DNA from: Hofstenia miamia
Taxonomy: Eukaryota > Xenacoelomorpha > Acoela
Direction: 5' to 3'
DNA length: 64,000 nucleotides
NCBI GenBank assembly: GCA_004352715.1
Contig: SCFE01000115.1
Span: 127,325 to 191,324, forward strand
Positions 59,475 through 64,000 of the stretch are shown here, one piece after another. The position numbers and the translations under genes were made by a program. The first letter of the stretch is position 1. Each line of letters opens with the position of its first letter. The notes under the pieces were generated by a model. That model worked only from the letters and a program-made list of their open reading frames with translations. It was not told the DNA's origin and did not search any database.

Positions 59475-61123
59475 ATGTATAATAGTAGTGCAAAAATAAG
59501 TATGCAGTAATCTAACGACAGTCAATTTGATTTCAAGAATGCTAAGTCGGAGGTGACATCCTTAAGTAATAAAGAATAATTACAGATGATCGTGTTTTTA
59601 GCCATTGCATTTTAATAAAAACCCATGTAATTTTAGTTATTAATTTACCTATTTAATTTAACCATTTTTATGGTTGGTAATTTGATAGATAACGTAAATA
59701 AATTTTAAAACAATACGAAAACACAGGAAATTGTAAATAGGTGAGAGAGTTGTGAATTGAAACATTTAAAACATCTCCCCCAAATGATTTGTTAACCAAA
59801 TACAATTTTTGAGGCATTTACTCAGAGCCCACAAAAATTGAAACACTTAACTTGCTTTTAAATACAAATCAATATTAATGTAGTATTTATTTGTATAACA
59901 AGAAAATCCTTAAACAAGTGACATCTAATAAGGATTAGGGTAGATATGTATTCATAGTGGTCCACAAGGCAATTTAAATTCTGATTTTTTTACAGTACAG
60001 AATCTTTTATTAAATTTTTCCTTCGACAAAAATTATAATAAGATTTACATGTTTAGACAACAAATGCAATTTTGAATTAAAAAATACAAATAAATTGATA
60101 ATATATTAAACGAATGATGATTATGTACTCAAACTCTCATAGGTTTTGGTATTTGTGAGTTGTTGTTATTTGGTAATTGCTTAAATGAGCTCATCACATT
60201 TATTTTAATCATGGTGCATTTATAATTAATGAGCAATTATAAATTTATGCAATATCTATAAATTTATATAAATTCAATACAATTTCTTTATTTCGTAATT
60301 GTTGTACCGCAATAACCACCTGCATAAGAGAAAATACGATAATAAAAGAACTCGTTTCAAAGAAAAAAGAATTTTTAATTTCATTTGTAAATTAATGCCG
60401 ACAAAATAACAACTTTAGTTTGAAACTCCGATTGCTTTAATGTATGTGACTTCACTAGAAACTTTAAATCAAGCATATTGCTGACGTAAGTGATATATCT
60501 ATAATGCGAAACAAAGTTCCTGATGAGATTTTCCGACATCAGCAGAGTTTATCTGCATGTTATTGCAACAATTTAAATGGACTTTATACCGGTACATATT
60601 TTTCTTAGAATGAAATTTATTGATTTAACCTTAATTCAATGTGTGTACTATGCTGGATATTTCAACCCAAAAATGGATGCCCCAACTTTCATCAAACCAA
60701 ATATTTTTTTACACCTTTTTAGAGTTACAACGCACCGTGGCATGCTAATCCGTGTTCGTGCCGTTTCGTGCTAAATATTTTGCAGAATTTATAGGTGGCA
60801 TGCCGTGCAGTGTCGTGCCGTGATGGGCTCAAAATATATTGAATTACTAAGGGCCTGAGCCCACAATTTTGTAAGTGGCACTGTTGTTCTTATTAACTCT
60901 CAATTTTGCATATAGCTTTAATCTTTCTGGGGATTTTGCAGTATAAGACAATCTTGTGCTGAGTAAAAAGTAAATGAATTACAGTGGCAACAGCAATTTA
61001 CAGACATTTCAATTAGCATGTTTCAAAATTGATTAACATATAAGAAACAACAAAATTATTAAGTAATCAATGGACATGGAATTACAAGGCATAGACGGGC
61101 TGGCATAGATCGAAGCAGGGATC

Positions 61124-62084
61124 CTAATGTGCCTAAATTTAAATGTTATTGCGCAACTGCGCCCACAAGTCAATTTAAATCCACTGAATTCTATAAATTT
61201 ATAGTATCATATACTTTTCTAAAATCATAATTAGGATTTTCAATTTCAGTGTGTAGAATTAATTATAGGTCTCTAACATGCCTCATTTTGGTCTAAAAAA
61301 GTTGACAAATTATGGAATTTTTTGGATCAAAAAAATGGTCTTGAAATGTTTTAAAATAGCATTAATTTAAATTTGCTAGGAAGGATTCGGTCTAGGCTAG
61401 GCTTGGGCCGAAATTTTTTGCCCAATTACATCTCTAGTTTCATTTATGAGAATTATCAAGACAGTAAAAATGGGAACAGTGTGGAAATTTTTCATTTGCA
61501 GCGCTGTGGTTCATGTATTTTCTTTATAATCTCTTTAGTTCATGAAACTAAATAAACTTGATTGTTCACTATATTTGATAGNAATCGCGATTAAAATCTA
61601 ACGATCCCTGGATCGAAGTATTCCTAAGAATGTGCCTAAATTGAAATGTTATTGCGCAACTGTGCCCACAAGTCAATTTAAATCCACTGAATTCTATAAA
61701 TTTATAGTATCATATACTTTTCTAAAATCATAATTAGGATTTTCAATTTCAGTGTGTAGAATTAATTATAGGTCTCTAACATGCCTCATTTTGGTCTAAA
61801 AAAGTTGACAAATTATGGAATTTTTTGGATCAAAAAAATGGTCTTGAAATGTTTTAAAATAGCATTAATTTAAATTTGCTAGGAAGGATTCGGTCTAGGC
61901 TAGGCTTGGGCCGAAATTTTTTGCCCAATTACATCTCTAGTTTCATTTATGAGAATTATCAAGACAGTAAAAATGGGAACAGCGTGGAAATTTTTCATTT
62001 GCAGCGCTGTGGTTCATGTATTTTCTTTATAATCTTTTTAGTTCATGAAACTAATTAACTTGGATTGTTCACTATATTTGATAG
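61124..62084. repeat. Direct duplication of about 455 bp across a single-N join
   Basis: 61124-61578 and about 61632-62084 are near-identical with a few substitutions (for example gcgccc/gtgccc). A single N lies between them at 61582. The first copy ends exactly at the N. Best read as two haplotypes of one locus placed in tandem by the assembler. Confidence 0.82.
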
Positions 62085-62316
62085 AGAAAAATGCATAAGT
62101 TAAGAATTATGAGAATCATGCGTGTGAGCATATAAAAGTAAAATATAGGCTTAAATCTCTAAGATATCGAACCATCAAATAGTTTCTAGTAAATTTTTAA
62201 ACGAATTTTGATTGCTGTACTGGCTTAGGCTTCTAGTATATATTTTTACGAAGTATATTTAACTAGGTTCAAGTTAAAAAAATCGGAGTTCTCAGTAGAA
62301 AGATCGAATATTCATC

Positions 62317-64000
62317 GTGCCTACTATTTCTCTCGTTATGTTTAATCAAACAGCTAGCCAATCTTTTATATGCAAAACGTGCAATGATGTAATAAATCCT
62401 GATACTAAGCAGTTTCAATGTTATCATTGTGGAATATTTTTACATTTATCGAAGCGTTGTACTGAGTTTTCCACGGGCTGTTTTGAAGCACTGATTACAT
62501 AAGAGAAAACACATTCTCCGTTTTGCTCGGAATGTATTGACCTGCAACATAGTGTTCATTATCGTCAATTTTCATATCTGGATAAAATTATTTCTAAGAT
62601 AGAAGAAGCCTCTGCAGCTGTGCTAAAGAACTTTCCAATCTGAAGCTTAACAAAACTATTTCTAAGATTGAAGAAGCTTCCGCAGCTGCTGCTTTTGAAC
62701 TTGCCAATGTGAAGCTCAATAATGAATCTCTCCTTAAGGATATTAAGAACGCACTAGCTGTATTTCCCAAAGGCAACGATTATCATGACGATCAAGTTTA
62801 TGGTAACCGTGGTATTTTATCTGGAGTTCCGGAATGCAATTCATTCAAATTGGTGGATCGCTTGATGCATGATCAAAAACATGTCTTGGACATTTTTTGA
62901 TTTATCTCTGCTGACTCGTCAAATATTCATGATATTGTTCGTTTGGGAAAATTCTCTACTGACAAGGTACAACAACTTATTGTTGATTTTGGATAAACTG
63001 GTCCCAGCTTTGTATTGCTTCGAAAGCATATCTTTTAAAAAACCTTATCGTATATTCTTAAAACCAGAACTTTCCCCGTTTGATCTTGCCACTGAGAAAG
63101 CTTTGTTGAAAAAACTATTCGAACTCATTCAAAGTGGGTTTGCGCGCACTCAGCTGAAAATTCGTAATTTGATCTTGTACAATAATGATAACCATGTATC
63201 AATGAATTGACTTTCAAAACCTGCTGAATTTTATTCACCGTTACTCTATACCAATGGCCAAAGTCTCCTCAATCTCAATCGTGGCATATCTTTGCTTTTT
63301 TATTCTAAAGTCAGGTGTTAAAATAGTATGCTACACAGAGACTTGTTGTGGTGAAACCGTTATCTCTAACTTATTTCCTTCCTCTGAATTTTTGGTAGTT
63401 TCGCGCTGTGGTAGATCTACTTCTAAAGATCATGGTAGCTCCGTTATTTTGGTTCACAAATCAATTATTGCTAATAGTGTTCCTTTTCTTCAGAATGTTG
63501 ATTTTGCATGTAATGATATTTTCGAGACTTCTAGTATTCCTTTTCTTATTTTTTGCATTTACAGTTCCCCAGCATCGGGAGGTACATTGGCTATGCAGTC
63601 GATTACTTCAAATAGCGTTGCACATCTAGATCGCTAATATTGTTGTAAAAGGTGATATTAATCTTCCTCACATTTCTTGGATCGCTTGTTACTCTTCATT
63701 AGAGTACAAAAATGAAATTCTTGATTACTTTATGCAGATGGGCTTTAAGCACGCCATTATTATGGTCAGCGCCATGTTGTTGTTGAATTTTACAAATGTT
63801 GACCAACTTCTTGGATTGAGAGATTCTTCACTTGGTGAAGACTGTAATTCTTACTACAGTTTCTCACAAGCCTCATCAGAAATTCTGTCGTTATTGCTTC
63901 ATTTCGTCCTTACAATCTTTATAATGATCACTATGTTGATTACTGGTACCGCTGCCTCTGCTGTGATGAAGAAACGCCAGCTTTGGTAGAAGCTTTTTAT
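62317..64000 (+). pseudogene. Decayed LINE (CR1/Jockey-like): PHD-like ORF1 and endonuclease ORF2
   Basis: ORF1 starts at 62317 with a PHD/C4HC3-like zinc finger: CKTCNDV, FQCYHCGIFLHLSKRC and, after a TAA at 62500, FCSEC. Then a coiled coil with a tandem repeat (SKIEEASAA twice, 62594-62690), and DIVRLGKFS-like sequence near 62930. ORF2 starts near 63254 and carries an AP-endonuclease domain: VCYTETCCGE (the conserved TET box), STSKDHGSSVILVHKS, and GDINLPHISW near 63650. Stops and frameshifts recur, so it is not intact. The RT domain, if present, lies beyond the window. PHD-type ORF1 followed by such an endonuclease is known from CR1/L2-group LINEs. Confidence 0.78.

Larger units (their letters stand above)
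59339..62316. other. AT-rich sequence with simple repeats and a duplicated block
   Basis: Contains an (AAAT)n tract, a CG-rich patch of GTGCCGTG-like words at 60733-60835 and a 455-bp duplication (annotated separately). No convincing exon of the membrane-protein gene was recognised. Confidence 0.5.

Noticed and set aside
61373-62058. Two identical 60-codon ORFs as a tandem gene pair
   Set aside because: They lie in the two halves of an assembly duplication around a single N and have no homology.
1-64000. CRISPR arrays, bacterial operons, tRNA or rRNA genes
   Set aside because: None seen. The sequence is clearly eukaryotic, and no cloverleaf or rRNA-like segment was recognised by eye; a tRNAscan/Infernal run would be decisive.

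Overview
The window is animal (metazoan) nuclear DNA: about two-thirds A+T, low gene density, short exons separated by introns with clear GT/AG borders, many (TA)n microsatellites, six runs of N, four single-N joins, and a heavy load of decayed retrotransposons. The best-recognised host gene is SPEF2/KPL2, a protein of the axonemal central apparatus, which implies an organism with motile cilia or flagella. I cannot name the species; an AT-rich invertebrate fits.

Layout. 1.6-3.2 kb (+): remnant of a Ty3/gypsy pol. 5.9-6.9 kb (-): MFS transporter resembling SLC18B1, with one frameshift near its C-terminus and its 5' part lost in a gap. 8.0-18.4 kb (-): fifteen phase-consistent exons of SPEF2 (calponin-homology domain, long coiled coil, adenylate-kinase-like domain). 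Its introns hold a TAA-flanked MITE with a foldback inside it, a palindrome and a separate GC-rich exon on the + strand. 19.6-21.1 kb (-): dead LINE. 23.3-23.6 kb (-): terminal exon of an unidentified gene. 26.3-53.0 kb: a cluster of at least four related Ty3/gypsy elements, all on the - strand (A, B, C, D), with a secreted mesothelin/stereocilin-like gene (37.7-40.2 kb, +) between A and B. 58.3-59.3 kb (-): last exon of an unidentified single-pass membrane protein. 62.3-64.0 kb (+): decayed LINE with a PHD-like ORF1 and an endonuclease ORF2 that runs off the window.

The most unusual content is in the gypsy cluster. Besides gag (zinc knuckle), protease, reverse transcriptase (YIDD), RNase H and integrase, these elements carry a third ORF of about 1,130 codons directly downstream of pol, in the position env occupies in errantiviruses. 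I see no signal peptide or membrane segment in it and recognise no domain. It ends with TAA just before the polypurine tract and 5' end of the LTR in copy A, and its protein sequence is clearly conserved between the diverged copies A, C and D. Two degenerate copies have lost gag and RT but kept this ORF.

In-frame stops in the young copies A and B are almost all TGA (17 of 18 counted). At several sites one copy has TG where the other has CA, as expected for deamination of an ancestral methylated CpG (CGA to TGA or CAA). The older copies C and D are nearly free of CG dinucleotides. This points to CpG methylation acting on these elements rather than a changed genetic code.

Assembly cautions: three gaps are exactly 1,000 N, several gaps end in (TA)n, and at least two single-N joins sit between near-identical direct copies, which look like unmerged haplotypes.
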